Source: Amycolatopsis sacchari
Lineage (GTDB): Bacteria; Actinomycetota; Actinomycetes; Mycobacteriales; Pseudonocardiaceae
NCBI RefSeq assembly: GCF_900114035.1
Contig: NZ_FORP01000015.1
Location: forward strand, 1-64,000
Direction of reading: 5' to 3'
DNA: 64,000 bases
Shown here: positions 23,814-32,355 of the stretch, one piece after another
How the letters are laid out: every line of letters begins with the position of its first letter
Numbering within the stretch: the stretch's first letter is position 1
The notes under the pieces: model-generated
What the model saw: the letters and a program-made list of their open reading frames with translations, nothing else
The model's database searches: none
What the model was told of the DNA's origin: nothing
Position numbers and translations under genes: made by a program

Positions 23814-24892
23814 TGTTCGAGCTGCCGGAGCCGTACCGCTTCGTGCGGGACGCGGCATCGAAGCCGGGGTGGTGGCCCTCTTCGCCCGATGATCCGCGTC
23901 GGGCGCTCGCTTGGGCGGTCGGCTCGCCGCAGGAGGGGGTCGGGTTCGCGGGCGAGGACGGCGGGCCGGCGGTGTGGCTGCGCCTGCTGTCCGCGGACTC
24001 CGCCGTGCCGCGGATGAACGTCGTCGACGTCTGCTCCGGGGTGCGGCGTGGCGTGCCGCAGGACGAAGACGTGCTCGCCGCCGCACGGGCGATGTGCGGA
24101 CGCCAGGCGGTGGTGGCGGCGAACGGTTACGTCTCTCCGTTGCTGGGCAAGGGAAACAGCGCACCACTGCTCGACGCCATCGCCACGGCGGCACGCGCGG
24201 ACGGCGCCGTGCCCGCCGTGTTGCACTGCCCCGCCGGGGATCCGCTGCTCGACGTGGTGCCGGATCTGGGGTTCGAGGTCGGCGTCACGGATCTGTACGC
24301 GAGCATCTCGTTGGCGGGGAACGACGTGGAGGACTTCCTCGCGACGCTGCCCAGCCGCCGGCGGACCCGCATCCGCCGGGAGATGCGGGCTCTCGACGGG
24401 GCGCGCGTCCTGTCCGGGGTGGACGCGGAACCCTGGCTGGACACCGCGGCCGAGCTCGTCGCGGCGGCGTACGAGGCACGCGGCCAGTCGATCGAGGCGG
24501 CGTCCGTGGCCGCGATCTACCGCCGCCTGCTGGCAGGCTTCGGCGACGAGTTCTCACTGGCCGTCGTCGAGGCCGAGGGCACCCCGGTCGCCACGACGTG
24601 CCTGCTCGCGGCGGGGCGCACGCTCATGTCCTACAGCGCGGGTTTCCGCCTGCCGCAGTCGAAAGCGGTGGCGGGGTACTTCAACGCCACCTACTACCTC
24701 CCACTGCGGCACGCCTACGCCACCGGACGGCGGCGGCTGCTGCTCGGCCCGGGCACGATCGAGGCGAAACACCTGCGGGGCGCGCGGTTCACGCCGTTGT
24801 ACTCCGCCGTGCCGCGGGATTGTCCGCCGCTGGTCGCCCTACTGCGGCGGACCGACCGGTGGCTGCGCGACCGGCTGGCCGAACTCGCCTGA
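23813..24892 (+). CDS. GNAT-fold acyltransferase (FemAB/BioF2-like)
   Basis: 359 aa. The C-terminal half fits the Acetyltransf_6 (BioF2-like) GNAT group: LPSRRRTRIRREMRALDGAR, then FSLAVVEAEGTPVATTCLLAAGRTLMSYSAGF and YLPLRHAYATGRRRLLLGPGTIEAKHLRGA. Such proteins transfer acyl or aminoacyl groups to amines. The 'BioF2-like' domain name does not mean a biotin-pathway enzyme. It is the last gene of the rightward operon and its ATG overlaps the FMO stop. Substrate unknown. Confidence 0.8.
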   Translation: MFELPEPYRFVRDAASKPGWWPSSPDDPRRALAWAVGSPQEGVGFAGEDGGPAVWLRLLSADSAVPRMNVVDVCSGVRRGVPQDEDVLAAARAMCGRQAVVAANGYVSPLLGKGNSAPLLDAIATAARADGAVPAVLHCPAGDPLLDVVPDLGFEVGVTDLYASISLAGNDVEDFLATLPSRRRTRIRREMRALDGARVLSGVDAEPWLDTAAELVAAAYEARGQSIEAASVAAIYRRLLAGFGDEFSLAVVEAEGTPVATTCLLAAGRTLMSYSAGFRLPQSKAVAGYFNATYYLPLRHAYATGRRRLLLGPGTIEAKHLRGARFTPLYSAVPRDCPPLVALLRRTDRWLRDRLAELA

Positions 24893-25028
24893 CGCACGGG
24901 CGCCGCGCAGCGGGCAGCGCTACTCCGGCGCCACCGCCTCACCCGAAGGCACGACGCGGACCAAAAGCACCCCGCACCCCCGCGCAGCGCCGTCAGCACG
25001 AGCACCCTCCTGCCGACCAATGGCAGCG
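24893..25028. repeat. Diverged duplicate of the MFS gene's 3' end
   Basis: Positions 24913-24981 repeat the final part of the adjacent minus-strand MFS gene (true copy 25022-25108, offset about 109 nt). Read on the minus strand the relic still encodes CGVLLVRVVPSGEAVA followed by PE-stop, against the true C-terminus ending EPPVGPAE. It is a non-functional tail duplication lying in the gap between two convergent genes. Confidence 0.75.
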
Positions 25029-26231
25029 CTACTCCGCCGGACCGACAGGCGGCTCCGCCACCGCCTCACCCGAGGGCACCACCCGCACCAAAAGCACCCC
25101 GCACCCCAGCAAGCCCAACCCCAGCAACACCCACCCCGGCAACCCCAACCCCAGGCACAACCCGGTCAGCAGCACCGGCGCGACCGCCTTCGTCAGGCCA
25201 CGGCCCAGCCCGAACACCGCCTGGTACTGGCCCTGCGCGTGCTCGTCGGCGAGGTCGAACCCGAGCGTGAACGACGACGCCGTCTGCCACAGCTCGCCCA
25301 CCGACAGCACGACGACCCCCGCCACGAGCACCGCCACGAGCGCCGCCGGTGGCAGGACCAGGTACCGGGTGGCGCCGAAGACGAGGCACGCCGCCAGGAA
25401 CACCGCCCCGATCCGCGGCCCGACCCGCGCCGCGCGGCGCACCGTGTCGATCCGCCTGCTCGCCGGCACCTGGCACAGCACCACGATCACCGTGTTCACC
25501 ACCACCAGCACCGAAACCGTCCACGGCGGAACGGTGCCGAGGAACACGATCCACAGCGGTAGCGCCACCGCCAGCACGTCGAAGTGCAGGCTCAGCACCC
25601 CGTGCAGTGCCGTGACGGCGAGGTACCGCCGGTTCCGCAACGCCACCCACGTCCGAGTGGCGGGCGGCGCGGGAGGCGCGGGCGGGGCCGGGACCCAGCG
25701 CAGCAGCACGCCGGCCGCCGCCACCAGCACGGCACTGCCCGCCATCAGCAGCGCGTAGGACGATCCGGCGATGGCGACGCCCGCGAGGCCTGCGCCGAGC
25801 GCGACCCCCAGGTTGGCCACTGAGCGCAGGTAAGCGCGCACCGTCACCCGTGCCGCACCGCCCACCCGCGCGATCAACGCCCCGATCGCCGCGTTGCCCC
25901 CGCGTTCGGTGACGGTCACCGCGGTCGTCACCACGACGAGCAGTGGGAACGAAGACGTGAAGGCGAACGCGAGCGTCGCCCCGGCGCGGCACAGCAACAT
26001 GATCCGCGTGGTGCGGCGGGCGCCGAGCACGTCGGCGAGCCTCCCCAGCGGGATCCCCGCGGCCAGCCCGGCGAACCCCGCGACGGACAACACCACCGCG
26101 ACGCGCCCGCTCGGCAGCCCTGCCGCCCTGGCGAGGAACAGGGCGAGGGCCGTCAGCACGAGCCCGGTGCCGATCGCGTTGGCGAACACCGCCACCGCGA
26201 GCGGGCGCGTGCCCGGGGGCAGGCGCCTCAC
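25029..26231 (-). CDS. MFS transporter (probable efflux)
   Basis: 400 aa, about 12 membrane helices, with the MFS loop motif GRLADVLGARRT between helices 2 and 3. It resembles drug-efflux members of the superfamily and may export the product of either adjacent block. I placed the start at GTG 26231, which follows GGAGG (26241-26245); a longer frame upstream would add residues encoded by a local duplication. It is convergent with the NRPS operon and lies downstream of the ATP-grasp gene. Confidence 0.85.
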   Translation of the reverse strand: MRRLPPGTRPLAVAVFANAIGTGLVLTALALFLARAAGLPSGRVAVVLSVAGFAGLAAGIPLGRLADVLGARRTTRIMLLCRAGATLAFAFTSSFPLLVVVTTAVTVTERGGNAAIGALIARVGGAARVTVRAYLRSVANLGVALGAGLAGVAIAGSSYALLMAGSAVLVAAAGVLLRWVPAPPAPPAPPATRTWVALRNRRYLAVTALHGVLSLHFDVLAVALPLWIVFLGTVPPWTVSVLVVVNTVIVVLCQVPASRRIDTVRRAARVGPRIGAVFLAACLVFGATRYLVLPPAALVAVLVAGVVVLSVGELWQTASSFTLGFDLADEHAQGQYQAVFGLGRGLTKAVAPVLLTGLCLGLGLPGWVLLGLGLLGCGVLLVRVVPSGEAVAEPPVGPAE

Positions 26232-26332
26232 CGCTGGAACCTCCGGACCACGGCACGCCCGCCCACCCAGGCACTGCGCCAACCGCCTCACCGCCGAAAC
26301 CCCCGGACCGCAGCACGCCCGCCCGCCAACCC
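26228..26332. repeat. 59-bp tandem duplication of the MFS gene's 5' region
   Basis: The segment from 26228, covering the MFS GTG start and its ribosome site, recurs with changes from 26287: CTCACCGCTGGAACCTCCGG against CTCACCGCCGAAACCCCCGG, both continuing into GCACGCCCGCCC. The outer copy is a start-site relic with no gene attached. Confidence 0.7.
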
Positions 26333-26340
26333 CGCCCCCC

Positions 26341-27564
26341 TCACCACTGCAACTCCCGCACCCGGATGCCGAGCGTCCCCACCAGCCGTTCCGCCGCCGC
26401 CACCGCCTCCTCCCGCGTCGGCGCGGCGGCGACGTGCACGGCCCGCACGTCGAAGTTGTCCTCCGCCGGTTTCAGCACCGCGCCCGGCTTGACGTGGCAG
26501 CGGGTCAGCACATGCCGTTCCGCCTCCTCCACCGGCTGCGTCCCGACGTCCACCGCCGCCACCTCGCCCGCGCCGTCCGACACGCAGCGCCGCACCGCCA
26601 CCGCTGAGCGCGTCGGCGCCAAGCGCGGCGGGCGGCCGTGCACCACATCGAACCACGCGTCGTACAGGTTCACCCCCGTGGCCGCCTGCACCATCTGCGC
26701 CAGGAACAGCCCGCCGACCCGCGCGTTGACCTCGACCACCTTCGGGCCTTCGGCGGTGATCCGGAGCTCCGTGTGCGACGGCGAGTCCGTCACGCCCAGC
26801 GCGGCGATCGCGGCGACGGCCACCTCACGCACCCCGTCCAGCACGTCGGACGGCAGCCGCGACGGCACCTCGGCACCGAGCTTGAGGAACCGCGGCGGCT
26901 GCCCGATCTCCTTGTCCGTCACGGCGATGACCTCGGTGCAACCCCGGAACGTGATGGCCTCGACGCTCACCTCCGGCCCGTCGAGGTACTGCTCCACGAG
27001 GTACTCCCCGGTCCAGGACTGCTCCACAGCCGCCGCGTACGCCGCGTCCAGCTCGGCTTCCCGCGCGACGTACCGCACCGCCGCGCTGTTCGACCGGTCG
27101 CCGGGCTTGACCACCAGCGGGAAGCCGAGTTCCCGTGCCGCGGCGGAAAGTTCCGCGCGCGTCGTGAACGCACGCCAGCCGGGCGACGGCACCCCGGCGG
27201 CGTCGAGCGCCGCCCGCTGCCGGACCTTGCTGGCGCACACCGTTCCGCTCGCCCCGGTGTGCCCGCGCAGGCCGAGCCGGTCGTTGAGCCTGCCGACCAG
27301 CGGCAGCAGGTAGTCGAAGTCGGCGGTCACGGCGGTGAGCGGAAAGCGCCGCGCGAAGGACACGACCCGCTCCTCGATCTCCGCCATCCCGCCGTTCCGG
27401 AACGCTTCCGGCGGGCTGGGCACGGGGATCTGCCGGTCGGCGAGTCCAAAGAGGTCACTCGACGGGTGGTCGGCGATGACGATCTCCGCGCCCCGGCGCA
27501 GGAACGTCGTCAGGCCCAGCTCACGCTCGCGCAGCGGACGGATGAACAGCGTTCGGAAGTTCAC
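26341..27564 (-). CDS. ATP-grasp carboxylate-amine ligase
   Basis: 407 aa. ATP-grasp layout: an N-terminal pre-grasp domain; FPLVVKPGDRSNSAAV (ATP-binding Lys) and EYLVEQYLDGPEVSVEAI in the middle; HTELRITAEGPKVVEVNARVGG with the metal-binding Glu/Asn; and a C-terminal extension as in L-amino-acid ligases. It should join a carboxylate to an amine through an acyl phosphate, making a peptide or gamma-glutamyl bond. The GTG at 27564 follows GGAGGACC and overlaps the aminotransferase end by 44 nt. Together with the C26 hydrolase in the block this suggests ligation and later hydrolysis of a glutamyl-type mask, as in the beta-ethynylserine pathway. Confidence 0.88.
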   Translation of the reverse strand: MNFRTLFIRPLRERELGLTTFLRRGAEIVIADHPSSDLFGLADRQIPVPSPPEAFRNGGMAEIEERVVSFARRFPLTAVTADFDYLLPLVGRLNDRLGLRGHTGASGTVCASKVRQRAALDAAGVPSPGWRAFTTRAELSAAARELGFPLVVKPGDRSNSAAVRYVAREAELDAAYAAAVEQSWTGEYLVEQYLDGPEVSVEAITFRGCTEVIAVTDKEIGQPPRFLKLGAEVPSRLPSDVLDGVREVAVAAIAALGVTDSPSHTELRITAEGPKVVEVNARVGGLFLAQMVQAATGVNLYDAWFDVVHGRPPRLAPTRSAVAVRRCVSDGAGEVAAVDVGTQPVEEAERHVLTRCHVKPGAVLKPAEDNFDVRAVHVAAAPTREEAVAAAERLVGTLGIRVRELQW

Positions 27565-28852
27565 GCGAAAGGTCCTCCAGTGCGTCGCCGAAGATCCCGA
27601 CGAGTTCGGTCAGTTCACCGGCCGTGCTGATCAGCGGCGGACAGAAGGAGATCGTGTCCCCGAGCGGCCGCAACAACGCGCCGCGCCGCATCGCGTGACG
27701 CACGAGCCGTTCTCCGGCCCCGTCTTCGACCAGCTCCACCGCCGCGATGAGCCCGACCCCTCGCACCTCACCGACGAGCGGGTGGTCGGCGAAGCGGCGC
27801 AACCTGTCCTGCAACACCGGCGCGACCTCGCGGACGTGCCCGACGATGTCCCGTTCGGCGTAGATGTCGAGTGTTTCCAGCGCGACGGCGCAGCACACCG
27901 GGTGCCCGCCGGTGGTGAACCCGTGCCCGAGCCCGCCGCGCAGCGCGGTGTGCGGCACGATCGCCTCGGCGATCTCGTCCGACACCACGGTCGCCGAGAT
28001 CGGCAGGTAGGACGAGGAAAGCGCTTTCGCGAAGGTCATCACGTCCGGCCGCAGGCCGAATCTCCCGCAGCCGAACATCGCGCCGGTGCGGCCGAAACCG
28101 CAGATCACCTCGTCCGCGACCAGGAGCACGTCGTGCTTGTGCAGCACCCGCTGCACCTCCTCGAAGTACCCGCGTGGCGGCACGATCACGCCACCGCCGC
28201 CGAGCACCGGCTCCGTGATGAACGCGGCGACCGTTTCCGGCCCCTCGGCCTCGATCAGCGCGTCGAGTTCACCCGCCAGCCTGCGTGCGAACTCCTCTTC
28301 ACCCTCCCCCGGCCGGGCGTTGTGGTAGTGGTGCGGGCACGTCACGTGCCGCACCCAGGGCAGAGGAAGATCGAAATCGGTGTGGTTCAGGGAAAGTCCG
28401 GTCAGGCTCGCCGTCGCGATCGTGGAACCGTGGTAACCCAGCCGGTGCGCGATGATCTTTTTCTTCTCCGGGCGGCCGCGCGCGTTGTTGTAGTACCAGA
28501 CGAGTTTCACGGCGGTGTCGTTGGCCTCGGAACCGGAATTGCCGAAGAAGACCGCGGACAAGGGCGCCGGCACGAGCTCGAGCAACCGTTCGGCCAGCCG
28601 CTCCGCGACGCCGTGCGTGCGCTGGTTGAACAACTGGTAGTACGGCAGGGTGCGCAGCTGGCGGTCCGCCGCTCCGGCCAGCCTGTTTTCGCTGAACCCG
28701 AGGGAGACGCACCACAGCCCCGAAGTCCCTTCGAGGTACGCGCGGCCGTCCTCGTCGTAGACGCGCACGCCGTCGCCCCGCACGATCCGGAGCGATCCTT
28801 CGCGTTGCTGCCGGGCGAGATCAGTGAACGGATACAAGATCGCTTTTTCCAC
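27521..28852 (-). CDS. Class III PLP aminotransferase
   Basis: 443 aa, fold-type I. Motifs: GLWCVSLGFSENRL, FFGNSGSEANDTAVKLVWYY, AHRLGYHGSTIATASLTG, EPVLGGGGVIVPP, LVADEVICGFGRTGAMFGC and the PLP Lys in TFAKALSSSYLPIS. The group includes omega-amino acid and putrescine:pyruvate aminotransferases and BioA. The sequence looks closer to the omega-amino/diamine type than to BioA, though this is judged by eye. An omega-amine of lysine or a relative is a sensible substrate next to a lysine-type halogenase. GTG 28852 follows GAGGAG. Divergent from the SHMT-like gene. Confidence 0.88.
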   Translation of the reverse strand: MEKAILYPFTDLARQQREGSLRIVRGDGVRVYDEDGRAYLEGTSGLWCVSLGFSENRLAGAADRQLRTLPYYQLFNQRTHGVAERLAERLLELVPAPLSAVFFGNSGSEANDTAVKLVWYYNNARGRPEKKKIIAHRLGYHGSTIATASLTGLSLNHTDFDLPLPWVRHVTCPHHYHNARPGEGEEEFARRLAGELDALIEAEGPETVAAFITEPVLGGGGVIVPPRGYFEEVQRVLHKHDVLLVADEVICGFGRTGAMFGCGRFGLRPDVMTFAKALSSSYLPISATVVSDEIAEAIVPHTALRGGLGHGFTTGGHPVCCAVALETLDIYAERDIVGHVREVAPVLQDRLRRFADHPLVGEVRGVGLIAAVELVEDGAGERLVRHAMRRGALLRPLGDTISFCPPLISTAGELTELVGIFGDALEDLSRELPNAVHPSAARA

Positions 28853-29018
28853 CGGCCCTCCTCTTTCCCCGACGACATTAGGGGTTCGCGGCGGTGCGCG
28901 GCAGCCCTTTCCCCCGATTCCCCGTGCTGCTAAGGTCGGAGGAAGAACTGCGGGGCTGATCAACTGGGGGAATGGTGATCACGCGAGCGTGGATGGACCA
29001 TCCGTTTCGGTTTCCGAA

Positions 29019-30368
29019 ATGACGCTGGAACAGCAGGCGGGCACGAGTTCGCCGGCGCACGACCCCGCCGTCCTGCAGCAGGCGCGTGAAGCGATCGAGG
29101 GCTGCCTCGACACGGCGGCGATGCGCGACCTCGTGCTGGACCGCGTGCGGCGCAACGAGGAATGGCGCGGCCGCCGGTGCGTCAACCTCGTCGCGGCGGA
29201 GGCGCCGACGAGTCCGCTGGTCAGGCGTGTGCTGAGCAGCGAGGCGGGCACGAGGGCGTCCGGCGGGGCGATCGGGCGGGACCGGCGCTGGTTCTCCGCG
29301 ATGGCGGTGCTCGACGAGCTGGAGGCGTTGTGCGTCGAGTTGCTCAAACGGGCCTTCGCCTGCTCGTTCGCCGATCCGCGCCTGCTCGGCGGCATGCACG
29401 CCACGATGGTCGCGTACACAGCGCTGGCCGCGCCGGGTGACACCGTGCTGGTGCTGGGGCCCGACGGCGGCGGCGATTCCAGCCACACCGCGGAAGGGCC
29501 ACCGGCCGCGCGCGGGGTGCGCCTCGCGTCGATCCCGGTGGACGCGAGTGGTCTGGACATCGATCTCGACCGGTTCGCCGAGGTGGCGCGGCGGCTGCGG
29601 CCCCCGCTCGCCGCGCTGGGCCAGACCACGACACTTTTCCCGCTTCCCGTAACGGAAATCCGCGAGATCATCGGCGAGTGGGGCGGGCGGTTGTACGTCG
29701 ACGCGGCGCACCAGGCGGGGCTGATCGCCGGCGGCGCGTACCCCGATCCGCTCGCGCAGGGTGCCGACCTCGTCACCGCCTCGTCGGGCAAGACGTTCTG
29801 CGGGCCGCAGGGCGGGTTCGCGCTGTGGAACGACCCGGCGCTGGCGGAACCGGTGTCCCACACCATCTTCCCGGTGCTCACCGGGTCCCACCAGCTCAAC
29901 CGCGTCGCCGCGCTCGCCGTGGCCACCACCGAGGTCCTGGAGTACGGCGCGGACCTCGCGGCCGGGATGGTGCGCAACGCGCGGTGCCTCGCCGCCGCGC
30001 TGCACGAGCGCGGGGTTCCGGTGCTCGGCGCCGGGCGCGGGTTCACCAGTACGCACCAGGTGCTGGTCGACGCCCGCGGCTGGGGCGGCGGGTTCGCCGC
30101 GGCGTCCCGGCTCGCCGAAGCCAACCTCGTGGTCAACCAGCAGCCGCTGCCCGGTCGTGACGACACGGCTTTCCCCGGCGGGGTGCGGCTGGGCACCGCC
30201 GAGGTGACCCGGCTGGGCATGGGGACGGCGGAGATGGCGCGCATCGCCGGGTTCCTGGCCGCCGTGCTGCGGGACGGCGCCGATCCGGCCGCCGTCCGCG
30301 AGGAGGTCGTCCGCTTCCGGGAGCCCTTCCAGACCGTGTACTACTGCCACGAGTCCGGGCGGCCGTGA
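29019..30368 (+). CDS. SHMT-like PLP enzyme (fold type I)
   Basis: 449 aa. It follows the serine hydroxymethyltransferase plan: NLVAAEAPTSPLVRRVLSSEAGTRASGG near the N-terminus, GGMHATMVAYTAL, LYVDAAHQAGLIAGG, and the PLP Lys in ASSGKTFCGPQGGFALW (canonical SHMT reads THKTLRGPRGG). Divergence at the Lys motif suggests a secondary-metabolism relative, such as a transaldolase or alpha-substituted amino-acid enzyme, rather than housekeeping GlyA. The start is uncertain: ATG 29019 or GTG 28989, neither with a strong ribosome site. First gene of the rightward five-gene operon. Confidence 0.82.
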   Translation: MTLEQQAGTSSPAHDPAVLQQAREAIEGCLDTAAMRDLVLDRVRRNEEWRGRRCVNLVAAEAPTSPLVRRVLSSEAGTRASGGAIGRDRRWFSAMAVLDELEALCVELLKRAFACSFADPRLLGGMHATMVAYTALAAPGDTVLVLGPDGGGDSSHTAEGPPAARGVRLASIPVDASGLDIDLDRFAEVARRLRPPLAALGQTTTLFPLPVTEIREIIGEWGGRLYVDAAHQAGLIAGGAYPDPLAQGADLVTASSGKTFCGPQGGFALWNDPALAEPVSHTIFPVLTGSHQLNRVAALAVATTEVLEYGADLAAGMVRNARCLAAALHERGVPVLGAGRGFTSTHQVLVDARGWGGGFAAASRLAEANLVVNQQPLPGRDDTAFPGGVRLGTAEVTRLGMGTAEMARIAGFLAAVLRDGADPAAVREEVVRFREPFQTVYYCHESGRP

Positions 30369-31573
30369 TGCCGGGTCCGCTGCACGGCGTCCGGGTGCTC
30401 GACCTCACGAGGGTCGTGTTCGGCCCGCTCACCACGCGCGTACTGGCCGATCTCGGCGCCGAGGTGTGGAAGGTCGAGCCGCCGCACGGCGACATCGGCA
30501 GGCAGATGGGGCACGTCGCGGCGCCGGGGGTGTCCGCGATCCACTTGTCCTGCAACGGGAACAAGCGTGGCGTCTGCGTCGACCTGCGGCACCGCTCGGC
30601 GCGGTCGGTGCTGTTGCGCGTCGCCGCGCACGCGGACGTGTTCGTGCACTCCATGACGCCCGGCGCCATCACCGGCCTCGGCCTGACGTATGCCGACGTC
30701 GTGGCGGCCAACCCGCGCATCGTCTACGCCAACTGCTGGGGTTTCGGCCGTGAGGGGCCGTATGCCGGGCTGCCCGCGTACGACGACATCATCCAGGGGG
30801 TGTCCGGACTCGTGGCGCTGCAGGCGAAAGCTTCTGGTGAAAGCGCTTTCTCGCCCAGCATCTTGTGTGACAAGGTCTGCGCGCTCTACGCCGTATCAGG
30901 GATTTCCGCCGCGTTGTACCGGCGCGCGGTCAGCGGGGAAGGCGCCGAGCTGGAGTTCCCCATGTTCGAGCTGATGACCGCGTTCACCGCGGTCGAGCAC
31001 CTCGACGGCCGGATCTTCGCCGACGACGGCCCCACCGGCTACCGGCGGGCGCTCTCCCCGCACCGCAGGCCGTTCCCGACGACGGACGGCGCGGTGACGA
31101 TCCTGCCGTACCAGGACAAGCACTGGCGTTCGGTCGCCGCACTGCTCGGGCAGCCCGCGCTGGCCGTCGACCCGAGGCTCGCGACCGTGGCCGCCCGGCA
31201 GGCCCATCCCGAACTGGTCGCGGACCACCTCGCCCGGTTCGCCGCGGCCCGCACGACGTCCGAATGCCTGAAATCCTTGCGGGACAACAGAGTCCCGTGT
31301 GGACCGGTGCTCGGGCTCGACGACCTGGTCGAGGACGAGCACCTCGCCGAGGTCGGGTTCTGGCGGCACGTCGAGCACCCCGAGGTGGGGCCCGTCCACC
31401 TGCCGGCTCCGGCGGAGCGGCCCGCTCCGGCACTGGGCCAGGACACCGCGGCGGTGCTCGCCGGCTGCGGGTTCTCCCGCGGCGAGATCGCGGCGCTGGC
31501 GGCGGGCGGCGTGGTGCACCAGGCCGGACAGGACTCAGCACGATCCGACGACAACCAGGAGGCGGAACCGTGA
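30368..31573 (+). CDS. CaiB/BaiF (class III) CoA-transferase
   Basis: 401 aa. The family opening is clear: LHGVRVLDLTRVVFGPLTTRVLADLGAEVWKVE, then NGNKRGVCVDLRH, ANCWGFGREGPYAGLPAYDDIIQGVSGL, and the region of the catalytic Asp (LCDKVCALYAVSG). These enzymes move CoA between carboxylic acids. The ATG overlaps the upstream stop (TGATG; a GTG at 30365 is an alternative) and the TGA overlaps the halogenase GTG. A CoA-transferase is not part of the known chlorolysine-to-alkyne route, so this pathway differs. Confidence 0.9.
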   Translation: MPGPLHGVRVLDLTRVVFGPLTTRVLADLGAEVWKVEPPHGDIGRQMGHVAAPGVSAIHLSCNGNKRGVCVDLRHRSARSVLLRVAAHADVFVHSMTPGAITGLGLTYADVVAANPRIVYANCWGFGREGPYAGLPAYDDIIQGVSGLVALQAKASGESAFSPSILCDKVCALYAVSGISAALYRRAVSGEGAELEFPMFELMTAFTAVEHLDGRIFADDGPTGYRRALSPHRRPFPTTDGAVTILPYQDKHWRSVAALLGQPALAVDPRLATVAARQAHPELVADHLARFAAARTTSECLKSLRDNRVPCGPVLGLDDLVEDEHLAEVGFWRHVEHPEVGPVHLPAPAERPAPALGQDTAAVLAGCGFSRGEIAALAAGGVVHQAGQDSARSDDNQEAEP

Positions 31574-32355
31574 ACACCCACACAGCCACCAAGGCGCTGA
31601 GCGACCACCTGGCCGCCACCTTCAGCGAGTCCGACGTGCAGCGGCGCGCGGACGTGTTCTCCCGTGACGGCTTCGTCAAGTTCGGCGGGGACCAGCCGCT
31701 CGTGCCTGCGGAGCTGCTGCGCGCGGTGGACGACGAGGTGAGCAGGCTGGTCGAGGAGCACACCGAGCGGCGCGATCTGCAGCTGAGGACGACGGGCGGC
31801 ACCCCGCGCAAGATGAGCGTGGTGCGCAGCGAACAGGTCGAGAAGGCGAGCGAACTGATCTCCGGCCTGGCCTCGTCGGAGGAGCTGCTCGGCTTCATGG
31901 CGCGGGTGGCGAGGGAACCGGTGATCGCGTCGGTGTCCGACGACGAGCGGTTCCTCATCACGCACCAGGAGCACAAGGGCGACACGCACGGCTGGCACTG
32001 GGGCGACTACAGCTTCGCCTTGATCTGGGCGCTGCGGATGCCACCGCTGCGCGCGGGCGGCATGCTCCAGTGCGTCCCGCACACCCACTGGGACAAGACC
32101 GATCCCCGCATCAACGAAACGCTGTGCGAGCGCAGGATCGACACGCACGGCCTGGTGTCGGGCGACATCTACTTCCTGCGCACCGACACGACGTTGCACC
32201 GCACCGTGCCGCTGACCGAGGACGGGCAGCGCACGATCCTGAACATGACGTGGGCGGGCCAGCGGGACCTGCGGAAGTCGCTGGAGGGCGACGACCGCTG
32301 GTGGGAGGACGCGTCGGCGTCGGCGGCGGAGGCCGTGGGGCGCGATGAGCGGTGA
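31570..32355 (+). CDS. Radical Fe/2OG amino-acid halogenase, BesD-like
   Basis: 261 aa. The first metal motif reads HGWHWGDY: His143, Gly145 in place of the Asp/Glu of hydroxylases, and the distal His is 210 (TTLHRT), with Arg221 for 2-oxoglutarate. Known chlorolysine-forming BesD has His137/Gly139/His204; the offset of 6 and the spacing are identical. Applying that offset to the lysine-contact residues I recall for BesD (Arg74, Glu120, His134, Asp140, Asn219, Thr221, Trp239) gives Arg80, Glu126, His140, Asp146, Asn225, Thr227 and Trp245, all present. A free lysine-like amino acid is therefore the likely substrate. AGGAGGCGGAACC precedes GTG 31570. Confidence 0.87.
   Translation: MNTHTATKALSDHLAATFSESDVQRRADVFSRDGFVKFGGDQPLVPAELLRAVDDEVSRLVEEHTERRDLQLRTTGGTPRKMSVVRSEQVEKASELISGLASSEELLGFMARVAREPVIASVSDDERFLITHQEHKGDTHGWHWGDYSFALIWALRMPPLRAGGMLQCVPHTHWDKTDPRINETLCERRIDTHGLVSGDIYFLRTDTTLHRTVPLTEDGQRTILNMTWAGQRDLRKSLEGDDRWWEDASASAAEAVGRDER

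Noticed and set aside
6177-24892. Stravidin/amiclenomycin-type cluster
   Set aside because: That biotin antimetabolite route should need chorismate-amination genes (aminodeoxychorismate-type enzymes); none is present, while a Cy-domain NRPS is.
23813-24892. A biotin-synthesis enzyme because of the 'BioF2-like' domain name
   Set aside because: The domain is a GNAT/FemAB-type acyltransferase; the name alone is not evidence for 7-keto-8-aminopelargonate synthase activity.
27521-28852. BioA (DAPA aminotransferase)
   Set aside because: Same class III fold, but the motifs look closer to omega-amino/diamine aminotransferases and no other biotin-synthesis gene is adjacent; not called BioA.
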